A stretch of DNA of 64,000 nucleotides. It comes from Alkalibacterium pelagium. Its GTDB lineage: Bacteria; Bacillota; Bacilli; Lactobacillales; Carnobacteriaceae_A. Below the pieces are notes generated by a model. That model was given only the letters and a program-made list of their open reading frames with translations. It searched no databases and had not been told where the DNA came from. Shown here one piece after another: positions 1 through 7,547 of the stretch (its first letter is position 1; each line of letters opens with the position of its first letter). The translations under genes were made by a program, and so were the position numbers. The stretch is taken from the NCBI RefSeq assembly GCF_900109325.1, contig NZ_FNZU01000004.1, positions 1 through 64,000 of the forward strand, given 5' to 3'.

Positions 1-1
1 C

Positions 2-127
2 CACATTGCTGGAAGGCTGACACGACATGCGCGTAAAATAAAAGTCCGCTTGTCCACAGGTTACGTTTTCTCTTCACTGTTCTGGACAATATTGGAGAAT
101 ATTCAACAGTTGGTTCTGTTACATTAG
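2..127 (+). mobile_element. C-terminal tail of an IS transposase (IS1380-like), cut by window edge
   Basis: An open frame runs from the window edge to a TAG stop at 125-127, about 41 codons. It contains AGRLTRHARKIKVRLS followed by a hydrophobic helix. The arrangement of a basic RHAR-type segment, a short strand and a leucine-rich helix ending in ILENIQQL resembles the extreme C-terminus of IS1380-family DDE transposases. The rest of the gene lies outside the window, so completeness cannot be judged. It borders an AT-rich accessory patch, which fits a mobile or formerly mobile segment. The family assignment rests on recalled motif shape only. Confidence 0.55.
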
Positions 128-164
128 CTACTCCAGAAGATCATATTAATTTTTTGACGATTGT

Positions 165-190
165 AAGACCAAGGGGTCTTTATACTCTTT
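165..190 (+). terminator. Possible terminator after the transposase tail
   Basis: AAGACC (165-170) can pair with GGTCTT (175-180) around a four-base loop, followed by a T-rich stretch. The stem is only six base pairs, so this is a weak call. The remaining bases to 282 hold nothing I recognise. Confidence 0.4.
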
Positions 191-282
191 TTTCCATCTT
201 TTTGTTTTCGATCTAATCGAGAAGGATATAAAGTGGCATGATAGACAGTTAATACTTAAAAATGTCTAAAAAAGCAGTGAGT

Positions 283-1590
283 TTAATAGAAATAGTTATC
301 CACATTTAGAGGTATGAATAATTCAGGTTTATCTATATTCTCAAAATTAGATAATTCCTGATTATTAAAATATAGATAAAATGGAGGAAACTCCACTTCC
401 TCCTGTTCTTGATAGATTAGAAGCGATATTAGAGCACTCTGATATCCTAAAAAGTAATATACATTTCTCCAATTTTGATACTCTAGATACTCAACGATCA
501 TCTTTTGATAACCTTGAATGTGTCTTTTTAAATAATCAGGTTTCAAAAATACTCCTGACGGTATACTATTAAGACATTGTTGAAATGCATGAATTAATCC
601 ATCTTGATAGGAGTGGATTAAAAACAATTCTGGAAAAGTTTTTAAAGCATTTCCTAAATATTTATCTTGACTTAAAACTTCTATATGTTCATGCATTATT
701 TTGTCTAACATTAATTTAGCTACTGAGTAAACTTCAGGAGACATTAATTCATTTTCAGATATTAAAACGTTTTTTAACGAATGCATAAAATATGTCCCAT
801 CTGTAAAAATAGGTTTTAAGTAGCTGTTTTTTTCTTCTTCCCATGCAGCTCCAAGAGTAACAACATAAAATTGATTGGAATATTTTCCTAATCTTTCATT
901 CAAAATTGAAATAATACGGTTTAAGTCTTTATCCCCAAATGAAAACCCAATAAACACGACAGTCCCACTAGCTAAAATACTCTTCAGTCTGTCTCCAATA
1001 GGTTCATTACTTAATCTATTATAACAATTTTCATATTCCTCCTCGGAAGCAACTACAGATCCAGGATTTTCTATGCTCCCGTGGATTTTAAATACTCTAC
1101 GCTCAAATGTATCCCAAAAAGCAACATCTTCATTGCTTATTACCGGACTCGCATTACATTCCTCTTCAAAATAAGTGTCCCAATTGGTTGTTATTATATT
1201 TTTAATCTGTGGAATCTGCGCCACTTCTCTATGAAATCTTGTTGCTGTCCCACGTAGTTCTGGAAATTTATTTATATATTCAATTCTACCTCTAATCTTC
1301 TTGATTAACTCTTTGGGACCATTGTGAACCTCTTTTATAAATAGACTCATTAGTTTATCGAAACTTATATCACGATTAATTTCCATATGCTTTTCAGATT
1401 TCAAGAAGTTATATATATTCTCATAGAATGTGTTGGGTAATACATTTCTTGATTCTGTACTTATTCCAGATCCACAAAAAATTGTTAATTCCTCATTTTT
1501 AGCTGCTTCAATAACCTCATCAGGCAACTCAAATTCTTTTTGATTTTGACATATTGCACAGTTGCAGTCAATTTTCCCTTCTATCCACAT
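283..1590 (-). CDS. SIR2-like domain protein (probable NAD-consuming defence effector)
   Basis: This is a 435-residue protein. ATG at 1590 is preferred to the upstream in-frame start because GAGGAGG sits just before it. The first 20 residues contain a C-x-C-x2-C cluster (C9, C11, C14) that may bind metal. A SIR2-like Rossmann domain follows: FCGSGIS near residues 38-44, TTNWD with N136, FKIHGSIEN with H170, and VFIGFSFGDKDL near 212-223. N and H at these spots are the usual catalytic pair in NAD-hydrolysing SIR2 proteins. Residues from about 250 to 435 are not recognised and may be a sensor. SIR2 proteins of this kind are known anti-phage effectors that deplete NAD. A defence role here is inferred from family and location. 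The gene is visibly more AT-rich than the core genes and lies in an rlmH-adjacent patch. Confidence 0.75.
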   Translation of the reverse strand: MWIEGKIDCNCAICQNQKEFELPDEVIEAAKNEELTIFCGSGISTESRNVLPNTFYENIYNFLKSEKHMEINRDISFDKLMSLFIKEVHNGPKELIKKIRGRIEYINKFPELRGTATRFHREVAQIPQIKNIITTNWDTYFEEECNASPVISNEDVAFWDTFERRVFKIHGSIENPGSVVASEEEYENCYNRLSNEPIGDRLKSILASGTVVFIGFSFGDKDLNRIISILNERLGKYSNQFYVVTLGAAWEEEKNSYLKPIFTDGTYFMHSLKNVLISENELMSPEVYSVAKLMLDKIMHEHIEVLSQDKYLGNALKTFPELFLIHSYQDGLIHAFQQCLNSIPSGVFLKPDYLKRHIQGYQKMIVEYLEYQNWRNVYYFLGYQSALISLLIYQEQEEVEFPPFYLYFNNQELSNFENIDKPELFIPLNVDNYFY

Positions 1591-1729
1591 TTCGTACCTC
1601 CTCAATAGTCCAATAACTATCTTGAGACAGTTCAATCTTTTGAATATTACCTTCAATAATTTCGATTCCTACTTCTTCTTCTACCAAATCTGAGGATTCT
1701 TTTTTAAGATATTGAAAAATAGGATCAGT
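1568..1729 (-). pseudogene. Short frame overlapping the SIR2 start, possible gene remnant
   Basis: A 53-codon open frame follows a stop at 1730-1732 and ends with TGA at 1568-1570, overlapping the SIR2 gene start by 23 bases. Its translation is acidic and protein-like, including EEEVGIEIIEGNIQKIELS. It has no ATG or GTG start with a ribosome binding site, and only a poorly placed TTG. It may be the 3' remnant of a gene translationally coupled to the SIR2 gene, or a small gene with a non-standard start. Its 5' end lies 35 bases downstream of the 279-residue gene, so the three frames read as one transcription unit. Confidence 0.3.
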
Positions 1730-1763
1730 TTACTCATTTAAACAATCTAGGGATATACCCTAT

Positions 1764-2603
1764 CTAACACTTCTTTTCAGTAGGTCCCACTCTTTCTAAT
1801 TTGTTATTTTCATCATAAATCACTTCATAGAATTGGTTGTGAATTCTTGTTTTAAAAATAAATTGCTTATTGCTATTTTTGTTATTTTGTTCCACAAAGA
1901 ATACTTGATTAAAGTGAACATCGAACCTTTTAGAAATTATTTCTTTAGCTTTTTTTTCTAGCATATTATCTATTTCCTGTCCAACAATAGCAGATTCTTC
2001 TCCCCCAATCAAACCTTTAATAGCTGTTAGAATGGTGACCACATCTGCGGCACCACTTATTAATATCAGTATATTTGAAAAACCTCCACCTGCGCCTGCC
2101 TCAACTGATGAAGATTCCCCTTGATAAATTTCGTAACTAATTTCTTTTTCATTTAAGTAATTAAATATTTTTTCTGTTTCTTCAAACGATAAATTTGATC
2201 CTTGGGAACCGATTCTAATCATTTGAGAATTATCTATCTGAGTCAATCGTCTGAAATTATTAGTGATATTAACTTCTTCAAAGTCCTTCAAATATTCCTC
2301 AAAAGAAACTTGTACCTTCTTTATCATTTCTGCTTCTTCAATACTGAAGCTTTTGGGCATATTTAATACTTTGTATATAACCGTTAGAAATCCTTCATTA
2401 TAAACTATGTCAATTGAATTACGATGAGCACCACTAGCAACCATTGTTCTTTTAAGTTCTGTAACTAACTTTTTAAAATCTTGGTATTCTGTTGATATAT
2501 TTTTTTCTACTAATATTTCTTCACCTAATTTCTTATACTCAGCATTTTGAGATAGTTCTAGGAGATTATCGTATTCAATAATTAATTCTACTTTGGAAAT
2601 CAT
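1764..2603 (-). CDS. Unrecognised 279-residue protein, upstream partner of the SIR2-like gene
   Basis: I do not recognise this family. ATG at 2603 is chosen because AGGAGGAG precedes it; the longer upstream frame has no such site. Residues 1-165 look mostly helical and charged. A glycine-rich hinge and a single hydrophobic stretch (GGGFSNILILISGAADVV and onwards, about residues 173-200) follow, then a charged, probably alpha/beta C-terminal part of about 80 residues. The hydrophobic stretch could be a membrane helix or an oligomerisation helix. The gene lies directly upstream of the SIR2-like gene on the same strand with only the short frame between them, and is equally AT-rich. Co-transcription and a shared role, for example as its regulator or adaptor, are inferences from position. 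Confidence 0.6.
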   Translation of the reverse strand: MISKVELIIEYDNLLELSQNAEYKKLGEEILVEKNISTEYQDFKKLVTELKRTMVASGAHRNSIDIVYNEGFLTVIYKVLNMPKSFSIEEAEMIKKVQVSFEEYLKDFEEVNITNNFRRLTQIDNSQMIRIGSQGSNLSFEETEKIFNYLNEKEISYEIYQGESSSVEAGAGGGFSNILILISGAADVVTILTAIKGLIGGEESAIVGQEIDNMLEKKAKEIISKRFDVHFNQVFFVEQNNKNSNKQFIFKTRIHNQFYEVIYDENNKLERVGPTEKKC

Positions 2604-2739
2604 AGTACTCCTCCTATAACTTTTATTTAAAATGTGTATGTTAAACTCACATATATTTCGTATAAACAAAAATATTAAATTCATATTTGGATTTGAATTT
2701 TAGTATTGTTAGTGCTGACAAATAATAATATTATTTAAT

Positions 2740-3219
2740 TCACTTATGATACGGTTCATTCCGCATAATCCGAAAGGCGCGATAGACCTGCTCTACTAAT
2801 ATCAATCGCATCAGCTGGTGTGGGTAAGTCATTTTACCGAATGAGATGGTTGTGTCGCTGCGCTTCATGACGGCTTCGCTCAGGCCTAGTGAACCACCGA
2901 TGACGAAGACGATCTTGCTGCTGCCGTGGATCATGAGCTGTTCGATTTCTTTGGCGAAAGATTCAGAGGTGCGTTCTTTTGATTCGATCGCCAATGCAAA
3001 GACATAAGCCTGATCCGGTATCTTGGCTAGGATGCGTTCACCCTCTTTGTCCTTTACCTGAATCATTTCTGCTTCGCTCAGATTCTCCGGTGCTTTTTCG
3101 TCTGGAACTTCGACCATTTTTATTTTTGTATAGGCACCAAGTCGTTTGGTGTATTCCTCGATGCCTTTCTTCAGATACTTCTCTTTCAGTTTTCCTACTG
3201 AGACTATCGTGATATCCAT
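2740..3219 (-). CDS. rlmH: 23S rRNA (pseudouridine-1915-N3) methyltransferase RlmH
   Basis: This 159-residue SPOUT-class enzyme methylates pseudouridine 1915 in helix 69 of 23S rRNA using S-adenosylmethionine. The length is exactly that of the family. [12 protein letters not shown] (about 104-115) is the knotted cofactor-binding loop. The C-terminal segment [20 protein letters not shown] followed by NEPYHK is the family signature and reaches into the dimer partner's active site. The last codons and stop (CCGTATCATAAGTGA) resemble the rlmH 3' end used as an integration site by staphylococcal cassette elements. An accessory patch begins immediately downstream here. The gene closes the wal/htrA side of the origin region, as in many Firmicutes. 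Confidence 0.97.
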   Translation of the reverse strand: MDITIVSVGKLKEKYLKKGIEEYTKRLGAYTKIKMVEVPDEKAPENLSEAEMIQVKDKEGERILAKIPDQAYVFALAIESKERTSESFAKEIEQLMIHGSSKIVFVIGGSLGLSEAVMKRSDTTISFGKMTYPHQLMRLILVEQVYRAFRIMRNEPYHK

Positions 3220-3231
3220 AACCGACTCCTT

Positions 3232-3657
3232 TTAAACCTGATCCAGAATTTTCGCCAGGATGCGTTTCATTTCAAAGTACTCTTCTTCTTCAAGCTTGAT
3301 TTCTTTTGTAAATGCCAGAGGGACTTCTGCGATTTCAGACTCCAGCGCTTTTCCTTTTTCAGTCAGACTGACTTCGACCACGCGCTCATCCTGAAATGAC
3401 CGTGCCCGCTGGATCAGTCCTCTTTCTTCCATACGCTTGAGCATCGGTGTGAGTGTGCCTGAATCAAGAAACAGTCTTTCGCCAAGTGCTTTGACTGATA
3501 AGGTGTCTGTTTCAAATAAAACCAGCAGCACCAGGTACTGCGGATACGTTACATTGAATTTTTCCAGCAGAGGACGGTAGATTTTCGTAAATTGTCTCGT
3601 TGCTGCGTAAAGCGGAAAGCATAGCTGATTGTCCAGTTTTAATATGTCTAATGTCAT
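3232..3657 (-). CDS. ohrR: Organic-peroxide-sensing MarR-family repressor OhrR
   Basis: This is a 141-residue winged-helix regulator. ATG at 3657 is chosen over the GTG three codons upstream because GGAAGGAG ends eight bases before it. LDNQLCFPLYAA near residues 9-20 carries the single N-terminal cysteine that OhrR proteins use to sense organic hydroperoxides. The wHTH spans about residues 45-100 with RSFQDERVVEVSLTEKG as the wing. It is divergent from ohr across a spacer with a matching operator, so it very probably represses ohr until its cysteine is oxidised. Only 12 bases separate it from rlmH downstream. Confidence 0.93.
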   Translation of the reverse strand: MTLDILKLDNQLCFPLYAATRQFTKIYRPLLEKFNVTYPQYLVLLVLFETDTLSVKALGERLFLDSGTLTPMLKRMEERGLIQRARSFQDERVVEVSLTEKGKALESEIAEVPLAFTKEIKLEEEEYFEMKRILAKILDQV

Positions 3658-3710
3658 CTCGTTCACTCCTTCCCTACATTATAGCAATTTACTTTTTAAG
3701 TTCCTATAGT

Positions 3711-3756
3711 TTGACACGGATAATTTAATTGTGTACAATCTAATTGTAATCAATTA
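3711..3756 (+). promoter_or_regulatory. ohr promoter with OhrR operator
   Basis: TTGACA at 3711-3716 and TACAAT at 3734-3739 are 17 bases apart, a near-consensus sigma-A promoter reading into ohr. The -10 region and downstream bases form overlapping AATT/TACAAT-type repeats (3721-3756, including TACAATCTAATTGTA) that closely resemble the Bacillus OhrR box. A bound repressor would cover the -10 element. Confidence 0.8.
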
Positions 3757-3779
3757 AAAAAGGGAAAGAGGTGACAAAT

Positions 3780-4202
3780 ATGGGACTCGCATTATATACT
3801 GCATCATCTACAGCGACAGGCGGACGTAAAGGTCATGTCAAATCGTCAGACGGCACACTCGATTTAAATTTGTCTTTACCAAAAGGATTAGGCGGAAAAG
3901 AAGAAGCAGGGATGACCAATCCGGAACAGCTCTTTTCTGCAGGATATGCCGCTTGTTTTGACAGCGCCCTTCAGATGGTTGCTCGCCAGGCTAAAAAGAA
4001 AACGACATCCTCTGTTACAGCTAACGTCAGCATTGAGAAGAAACTGAAAGGTTTCGGACTAAGCGTTGAACTGGCTGTTGAAATCGAAGGGGTATCTCAA
4101 AAAGAAGCAGAAGAATTGGTTGATCAGGCCCACCAGGTCTGTCCGTATTCACGTGCCATTGAAGGCAACGTTAAAGTCAAGAAAACAGTTAAAGCAATCT
4201 AG
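3780..4202 (+). CDS. ohr: Organic hydroperoxide resistance peroxidase Ohr (OsmC fold)
   Basis: This 140-residue thiol peroxidase reduces organic hydroperoxides such as fatty-acid peroxides in the cytoplasm, using lipoylated proteins as reductant in studied members. Both catalytic cysteines are visible, in SAGYAACFDSAL and in HQVCPYSRA. ATG at 3780 has AGAGG eight bases upstream and is preferred to the GTG at 3771, which overlaps that site. It starts with the usual LYTASSTATGGRKG of the family. It is divergent from ohrR and followed by a strong terminator. Confidence 0.95.
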   Translation: MGLALYTASSTATGGRKGHVKSSDGTLDLNLSLPKGLGGKEEAGMTNPEQLFSAGYAACFDSALQMVARQAKKKTTSSVTANVSIEKKLKGFGLSVELAVEIEGVSQKEAEELVDQAHQVCPYSRAIEGNVKVKKTVKAI

Positions 4203-4209
4203 TCTTTTC

Positions 4210-4597
4210 TTATCCACAGTTTCTCCTCTTTGATCTCTCAGGCTTCCCCTGGGAGATCTTTTTAGTTTTCCACCTGCTTTCCACACTTATCCCCAAAGTT
4301 ATCCACATATCCACAGGCTCTGTTCCCGTTTTTTCGAGTAATTCATTCTTTTTTACCAAAATAGTAGATAGTTTACTTTTAAAGTTATGCACAGTTTTAC
4401 ACAGCTCGATTTTTTCTTCTCTAAATTATAGAACCTTATAGCATTAGCGTTTAAAAGATACATTTTGTTATCCTAAAAAAAGTTATACACACCTAGTTTG
4501 TGCGCTGTGCATAACTTTTTCAGTAAATCTTTGATATACCGGGCTTCTATTTTCCACTTTCCACACCCGAACAGGGTTATCCCGAAAGTTATCCCCA
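4210..4597. other. Cluster of DnaA boxes between ohr and htrA
   Basis: Five perfect TTATNCACA boxes lie within 305 bases: 4210-4218, 4299-4307, 4385-4393, 4483-4491 (all forward) and 4506-4514 (reverse). TTATCCCCA near-matches lie at 4287-4295 and 4589-4597, and there are several isolated CCACA motifs. The spacer between them is AT-rich. The density is comparable to the two clusters that flank dnaA, yet the site is about 33 kb away. Whether DnaA binds here is not shown by sequence alone. Confidence 0.75.
4232..4265 (+). terminator. Terminator of ohr
   Basis: GATCTCTCAGG (4232-4242) pairs with CCTGGGAGATC (4248-4258) with one G-U wobble around a five-base loop, followed by TTTTTAGTTTT. Confidence 0.85.
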
Positions 4598-4633
4598 CAA
4601 AAAATACACAGCCCTCTATTAGCAGCTGTGTAT
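4598..4633 (-). terminator. Terminator of htrA
   Basis: Read on the minus strand, ATACACAGC pairs with GCTGTGTAT (plus positions 4625-4633 and 4604-4612), followed by TTTTTTG. It lies just after the htrA stop. Confidence 0.8.
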
Positions 4634-4648
4634 CCCCAGATTTTCAGT

Positions 4649-5845
4649 TTATATCATTTCTTCTGAACTACGCATGGTGATCGTTGTGGATTGCAGTTCA
4701 CCATCCCGGTAGAACTCGACTTCCACTTCCTGACCAATTTCTGTATCGTAGATTTCCTGTCTCAGTTCGATCCCGTTCTGAACGTCTACCCCATTGAACG
4801 AAACAATCACGTCATTGGCTTCCATTCCGGCATCTGCGGCTGCACTTCCTGTTGCGACTTCAGCTACAACGACGCCTCCATCGATATCTTCAGGCAGATT
4901 CAGGATAGCCTGCTGCTGTTGTGGAGAGACCATGGACAAATCGACCATTCCCACGCCTAGTAGCGGTCTGACGACTTCTCCATCTTCTTCAAGCTGATTT
5001 ATGATATCGACAGCATCGTTACTTGGAATGGCAAAGCCCATTCCTTCGATAGTAGACGAAGAGATTTTCATTGAATTGATCCCAATAACTTGTCCGGCTA
5101 TGTTGACTAGTGGACCACCGGAGTTCCCCGGGTTGATAGCTGCGTCTGTCTGGATCGCCGTCATTTCCCAGTCCATCTCACCATCCATATTGGTATCGAC
5201 AGGTACAGTACGTTCAACGGCCGAAATAATGCCTGATGTCACGGATGACGCAAAGTTTGTCCCAAGAGGTGATCCGATGGCTATAGCCGGTTCTCCAACG
5301 GTCAGATTCTCAGAATCTCCGAATTCAGCTACCGCTGAGACTTCTTCCGCATCGATTGATAAAACGGCCAGATCTGTCCAGACGTCCGCTCCGATGACTG
5401 TTGCTTCTATGCGTGTGCCGTCTTTGAACAGGACTTCAATTGCGTCCGATCCTTCGATCACGTGGTTATTTGTGAAGACATAGGCTGTGTCCCCATCCAC
5501 TTTATAAACGGCGCCACTTCCAGTTCCCGCCTGAAGCAGGTTTTCTTCATCTTCTTCAGTAGTCTCTGTCTCTCCGTACCATCCCCACGGTGTATCACCA
5601 ATACGCTGAAGATTGATGATCGATACGACCGCGTCGTCAATGACATCCACCGCATCCGTGATGCCTGATGAGACGTCTACACGCATTTCAGAGACGGTTA
5701 CTCGTCCATCTTCATCTACTACACCATTTTGAGTATCTTCTTCCGGTTCAGTTGTATCGTTATCTAACAGGTCACATCCGACAAGAAAAGAGGATGTAAG
5801 CATAAGTGCTAAAAATGATGACCATTTTTTGGTTTTAGTTTTCAT
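4649..5845 (-). CDS. htrA: Surface serine protease/chaperone HtrA (DegP family), predicted lipoprotein
   Basis: This 398-residue trypsin-like protease degrades misfolded proteins at the outer face of the membrane. The catalytic triad is visible: H in TNNHVIEGSD, D in TDLAVLSID and S in GNSGGPL. One PDZ domain follows (about residues 290-390, with LLGVGM and GLEANDV-like MEANDVIVSFNG). The N-terminus has a basic stretch, a hydrophobic core and LVGCDLL, a good lipobox, so it is probably lipid-anchored rather than held by a transmembrane helix as in many relatives. An acidic linker follows the cysteine. It stands alone between a DnaA-box cluster and a repeat array. In many Firmicutes htrA follows walJ directly, but here 790 bases intervene. 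Confidence 0.95.
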   Translation of the reverse strand: MKTKTKKWSSFLALMLTSSFLVGCDLLDNDTTEPEEDTQNGVVDEDGRVTVSEMRVDVSSGITDAVDVIDDAVVSIINLQRIGDTPWGWYGETETTEEDEENLLQAGTGSGAVYKVDGDTAYVFTNNHVIEGSDAIEVLFKDGTRIEATVIGADVWTDLAVLSIDAEEVSAVAEFGDSENLTVGEPAIAIGSPLGTNFASSVTSGIISAVERTVPVDTNMDGEMDWEMTAIQTDAAINPGNSGGPLVNIAGQVIGINSMKISSSTIEGMGFAIPSNDAVDIINQLEEDGEVVRPLLGVGMVDLSMVSPQQQQAILNLPEDIDGGVVVAEVATGSAAADAGMEANDVIVSFNGVDVQNGIELRQEIYDTEIGQEVEVEFYRDGELQSTTITMRSSEEMI

Positions 5846-5884
5846 CGTTGTTCCTCCTACTATATAAAAGCATGTTTACTATAT

Positions 5885-5907
5885 CACTTATATTTGTCCA
5901 ATAAGTG
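5885..5907. promoter_or_regulatory. Inverted repeat upstream of htrA
   Basis: CACTTAT (5885-5891) and ATAAGTG (5901-5907) form a dyad with a nine-base centre, about 40 bases before the htrA start. It is in the right place for an operator. I do not match it to CtsR or a known WalR box. Confidence 0.35.
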
Positions 5908-6220
5908 AAAAAACTTTATACTTTCTGTTAGCTTCAGTTTATCATAATTTGCTTCATTACAGAATTATGACGGTCTTTTGAAGTAGAGTTTCCCCTATAA
6001 TTATAATAATTTTCCTTCGGTTGGCAAGAGTGATTTTCATAAAAATCACGTCCGATTTTGTCTGATCCTTTTTCATTATTTTGTTCTTCCTGCTAATGCT
6101 TCAGTCAGTTTGATTAAGGCATCGTAAGCTGGTATAAGCATCATAACTTCAGCTTATCTAAAATATGAGGCTGGAACTACTCGTAGACTGGTTCTACGTG
6201 TAGCTTGTACGTATTTCCAG

Positions 6221-6475
6221 ACTCGCAGTTACCATTAGACCCGTTCTGGTTATACCTTATTCTCATTAAGAATCCTAAACTGTCACTAACCCCCTTCTAA
6301 TGACACCTTATTCTTTCTCCGGATCTTAAACTGCCGCTAACCCCCTTCTAATGACACCTTATTCATTCAACGAACGCTAAACTATCACTAGAATCCCACT
6401 AGCGGTATCTTAACAGTACGTCTACCGCCTGAACTACAGTTAGACACCCCACTAACGGCATCTCAGCCAAGTGAC
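6221..6475. repeat. Tandem array of degenerate 51-bp hairpin repeats (htrA-walJ spacer)
   Basis: Units begin at 6221, 6272, 6323, 6374 and about 6425, each 51 bases long. The second and third share 28 identical bases in a row (from CTAACCCCCTTCTAATGACA onwards); the others are diverged. Each unit has a central dyad whose arms differ between units but stay complementary or nearly so, for example TGTCA with TGACA in unit 6272. Weaker copies may extend to about 6170 and 6520. The rest of the 5846-6636 spacer holds the htrA upstream dyad, the walJ terminator and nothing else I recognise. Confidence 0.7.
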
Positions 6476-6561
6476 TAAACCACAAACTACAACTAGCCCG
6501 CCCTACACCCACCAAGCCCTTCAAGATCGGAAGATTTGAGGCACTCAAATCTGACCCCATT

Positions 6562-6610
6562 AAAAAAAGCACCGGACGGCAGGGAAGAAAGTCTTCCTTA
6601 CTGTCTGGTA
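6562..6610 (-). terminator. Terminator of the wal operon
   Basis: On the minus strand an 18-base arm (ACCAGACAGTAAGGAAGA) pairs with TCTTCCCTGCCGTCCGGT with three A-C mismatches and one wobble, followed by TTTTTTT. It lies just after walJ. Confidence 0.7.
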
Positions 6611-6636
6611 CTCGATAAACTCATATTCAGTTGTTC

Positions 6637-7449
6637 TTAAAGGGTGAACAGGTCGCACGGTTCCACAGGATCTGTGTCATACAGCCTGAACCGGTCGTTG
6701 ACGCCTGTGTCTTTTCTGACGAGGATGTCTTCCACAGTCGAGTGCGCGATTTCCTTGACATTGTTTTCCTTGCTCAGATGGCCTAAGTACACGCGCTTCG
6801 TCCGGTCTCCGACAATTTCTGCCAGAGCCAGCGCGCCGTCTTCATTGGACAAGTGACCTTTATCCCCGATGATCCGCTGTTTCAGCGACCATGGGTAACG
6901 CCCCATTCTCAGCATGCTCACATCGTGATTGCTTTCAAACAGATACGCTTCTGCATCTTTCACGTAGTCGCGCATACGGTCGCTCACATAGCCCGTATCC
7001 GTCAGCATCACGAACCGTTTATCGTCTTTCTGGAACGTGTAGAATTGAGGATCGATGGCATCGTGAGAGACGCCGAAACTGGAGACATCAATGTCCCCGA
7101 GTGTCAGTGTCTTGTCGATGGAAAAGTGATTCTTCTGTTCAACTTTCAGATTACCCAGTTTAGACTCCATTGCTTTCCAGGTCTTCTCATTGGCATAAAC
7201 GTCCAGTCCATATTTACGCGCCAGGATACCGACGCCTTTGATATGATCTGAATGTTCATGCGTGACCAGGATCGCATCGAGATCTTCCGGTCGTCTGCCT
7301 ATTTTACTTAATAATTCAATGGCTTTTTTTCCGCTGAATCCGCAGTCCACCAGAAGGCGGGTGCTGCCGGATTCGACGTAGGTGATATTCCCGGTACTGC
7401 CGCTTGCCAGTACACTGATATTCAAGCCGGATTGTGCTGCTTCCATCAT
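6637..7449 (-). CDS. walJ: WalJ (YycJ), metallo-beta-lactamase-fold nuclease-like protein
   Basis: This 270-residue cytoplasmic protein has the metallo-beta-lactamase fold. ATG at 7449 is preferred because GGGAGAGG lies eight bases upstream. ISVLASGSTGN opens the domain as in other WalJ proteins. The metal-binding motif THEHSDHIKG is intact, with further ligands expected in LTDTGY and the VYLGHLSKENN region. In Streptococcus and Bacillus it is linked to the WalRK pathway and to DNA replication or repair. Its exact substrate is unsettled. It is the last gene of the wal operon and is followed by a terminator. Confidence 0.93.
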   Translation of the reverse strand: MMEAAQSGLNISVLASGSTGNITYVESGSTRLLVDCGFSGKKAIELLSKIGRRPEDLDAILVTHEHSDHIKGVGILARKYGLDVYANEKTWKAMESKLGNLKVEQKNHFSIDKTLTLGDIDVSSFGVSHDAIDPQFYTFQKDDKRFVMLTDTGYVSDRMRDYVKDAEAYLFESNHDVSMLRMGRYPWSLKQRIIGDKGHLSNEDGALALAEIVGDRTKRVYLGHLSKENNVKEIAHSTVEDILVRKDTGVNDRFRLYDTDPVEPCDLFTL

Positions 7450-7547
7450 GACTACTACCTCTCCCTGCAATTACTCATTGTCCATCTTACACCATCTGTC
7501 AGCAACTAGGCAAGGTCATACGGGCAGTCGTCACACTAACGTCCAAC

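Noticed and set aside
381-572. Open frame antisense to the SIR2 gene
   Set aside because: It has no ribosome site and is the shadow of a well-supported gene.
6150-6540. CRISPR array
   Set aside because: The units are contiguous with a 51-base period, there are no unique spacers between constant repeats, and no cas gene is present.
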